Program-made: the position numbers and the translations under genes
Shown: positions 62,732 through 64,000 of the stretch, piece by piece
Layout of the letters: every line of letters begins with the position of its first letter
Position numbering within the stretch: position 1 is the first letter of the stretch
Source of the DNA: Anaerolineaceae bacterium
Lineage (GTDB): Bacteria > Chloroflexota > Anaerolineae > Anaerolineales > Anaerolineaceae
Reading direction: 5' to 3'
Length of the DNA: 64,000 nt
NCBI GenBank assembly: GCA_002702705.1
Contig: PABH01000036.1
Location: forward strand, 124,001 to 188,000
The notes under the pieces: generated by a model
Databases searched by the model: none
Told to the model about the DNA's origin: nothing
The model's input: only the letters and a program-made list of their open reading frames with translations

Positions 62732-64000
62732 ATGGGGAACACAATAATTTACATTGCAATTGCATTAATTGTAGATTTGCTGATTTTAGGTGCAATATGG
62801 TTTTTTATGAACCGGTATTTCACAAAACGGCTAGAAATTGATCGAAAAAATCAAGCTGATACAATTATTGCCACCGCTAAAGAAAATGCAAAAAATATTG
62901 AAATTGAGGCGAAAGATAAGGCATTAAAAATATTGCAGGATGCTGAATCAGAAAACACAAAACGCCGAAATGAGCTGAATCGTGAAGATGAAAGGCTCAA
63001 TAAACGTCGGACAGATTTGGATCATCGAATTGAGAGATTTGAACAGCGTGAATCAACGTTAAATAAACGACAAAGTGCTTTGGATAAACGGGCAAATGAA
63101 GTTGAAAAAATGTATGCACAGCAGTTGGCTGAACTTCAAAAAATTGCTCAGATGAGTGTGGAAGAAGCTCGAGAAATTTTACTGCAAGAAGCGGAAAAAG
63201 AAGGCCGAGATGATATGGCACGCATTATCCGCCAAATTGAAGCGGCTGCTCGTGCAGAAGGCGAAAAACGCGCAAGAGAAATTGTTGCGGATGCCATTCA
63301 ACGTGTTGCTTCTGAGCATGTCAATGAAGTTACGACATCCGTTGTTACATTACCCAATGAAGAAATGAAAGGGCGTATTGTTGGACGGAATGGCCGTAAT
63401 ATTCGCGCCTTTGAACAGGCGGCAGGTGTTGATGTGATTGTGGATGATACACCAGAAGCAGTGACCATTTCATGTTTTGACTCGGTCCGGAGAGAAATTG
63501 GTCGAAGAGCCCTTGAATATCTTATTTTGGATGGGAGAATCCATCCTGCCCATATCGAAAAAGTATTAGAAGATAAACAAAAAGAAGTTGAAAAGACGAT
63601 CGAAGAAGCGGGTGAAGAAGCTGCTTATGACGCTGGTGTTTCCGGATTGCGACCTGAAATATTAAAAATGTTAGGTCGATTAAAATTTAGAACATCTTAT
63701 GGACAAAACCAATTATCTCACGCCGTAGAAGTTGCCAAACTAGCTTCTGTAATTGCATCAGAGCTGGGTGCTGATACTGAAATTGTTAAAGCAGCTGGGT
63801 TATTGCACGACCTGGGCAAAGCAATGGATCACAATACTGAAGGAACACATGCCATGTTAGGCGCGGAATTTGCTCGTCGCTATGGGGTTAATCCAAAAGT
63901 GGTGAATGCAATTGCCTCCCATCATCATGAAACTGAACAAGAATCCTTGGAAGCTATCATCGTAGAAGCTGCGGATGCAATCTCCGGTGCAAGGCCTGGT
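62732..64000 (+). CDS. rny: Ribonuclease Y, 3' truncated by window edge
   Basis: Endoribonuclease that starts mRNA decay from the inner face of the membrane. The ATG has GAGG seven bases upstream. Visible order is an N-terminal transmembrane helix (about residues 3-26), a long Glu/Lys/Arg/Ala-rich coiled coil (about 30-190), a KH domain with GRIVGRNGRNIRAFEQ near residues 211-226, and the start of an HD hydrolase domain (QNQLSHAVEVAKLA, then LLHDLGKAMD). The frame runs to the last base of the window; family length is about 510-520 residues, so about 90 are missing. It is the second gene of the recX-rny unit. Confidence 0.95.
   Translation, partial: MGNTIIYIAIALIVDLLILGAIWFFMNRYFTKRLEIDRKNQADTIIATAKENAKNIEIEAKDKALKILQDAESENTKRRNELNREDERLNKRRTDLDHRIERFEQRESTLNKRQSALDKRANEVEKMYAQQLAELQKIAQMSVEEAREILLQEAEKEGRDDMARIIRQIEAAARAEGEKRAREIVADAIQRVASEHVNEVTTSVVTLPNEEMKGRIVGRNGRNIRAFEQAAGVDVIVDDTPEAVTISCFDSVRREIGRRALEYLILDGRIHPAHIEKVLEDKQKEVEKTIEEAGEEAAYDAGVSGLRPEILKMLGRLKFRTSYGQNQLSHAVEVAKLASVIASELGADTEIVKAAGLLHDLGKAMDHNTEGTHAMLGAEFARRYGVNPKVVNAIASHHHETEQESLEAIIVEAADAISGARPG

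Noticed and set aside
1-64000. CRISPR arrays, prophage, toxin-antitoxin or restriction-type systems
   Set aside because: Looked for regularly spaced repeats, cas-like, integrase, phage structural and small paired genes; none seen.

Overview
The window reads as about 64 kb of a low-GC bacterial chromosome, most likely from a member of the Chloroflexota (class Anaerolineae or a relative). This is inference from gene style rather than from a marker gene. The signs are a zinc-ribbon/LysM protein with Thr-Pro linkers, a LuxR-type HTH tethered to a Kelch domain, a DHH-CBS-nucleotidyltransferase fusion, a transglutaminase membrane protein and a recX-rny operon. Most genes are housekeeping or envelope genes in short operons. 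Both edges cut a gene: a class III aminotransferase on the left and ribonuclease Y on the right.

Layout. Bases 1-16200 hold metabolism and housekeeping: aminotransferase, thioredoxin reductase, LysM protein, hemW, L,D-transpeptidase, LuxR-Kelch protein, tRNA-Gly(TCC), a lipoprotein, a lytic transglycosylase, an EF-G paralogue, a GNAT enzyme, the DHH-CBS-PAP fusion, moeZ-like and LmbE-like genes. Bases 16260-24530 form a phosphate region. pstB2-phoU, followed beyond a terminator by a CHAD protein and a coiled-coil/zinc-ribbon protein, run leftward. pstS-pstC-pstA-pstB1 run rightward. The 570-base divergent spacer carries two arrays of 11-bp-phased direct repeats that look like Pho boxes, one per direction. 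A hairpin between pstS and pstC probably lowers expression of the permease genes.

Bases 24770-36960 carry prfA-prmC-tsaC, malic enzyme, a run of two small membrane proteins, a PfkB-like kinase and an M20 peptidase, then a GAF-PAS-class III cyclase, a transglutaminase protein, a PAP2 phosphatase and a YtxH-like protein. Bases 36986-39052 encode a secreted zinc metalloprotease. Bases 39112-50743 are an exopolysaccharide/O-antigen-type locus: sugar-phosphate transferase, Wzy/ligase with TPRs, WecG/TagA, Wzx flippase and glycosyltransferases. Its distal half is much more AT-rich than the rest and contains a decayed IS1380-type transposase. Bases 50769-53809 are a gene graveyard: a sugar methyltransferase remnant and a GT87-like remnant, both broken by frameshifts and stops.

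Bases 53856-64000 return to ordinary genes: MBL hydrolase, MFS transporter, M24 peptidase, three tRNA-Ala genes (CGC, GGC, GGC) behind a consensus promoter, a creatininase-family protein, a CydDC-type ABC exporter pair, and recX-rny behind a long leader that can fold into several helices.

I saw no CRISPR array, prophage or classical defence system. The most distinctive signals are the paired Pho-box arrays, the phosphate/polyphosphate neighbourhood with an unrecognised coiled-coil protein, the recX-rny leader, the membrane-tethered LuxR-Kelch protein and the eroding glycan island. All start-site changes below rest on visible Shine-Dalgarno sequences or overlaps; no database search was possible.
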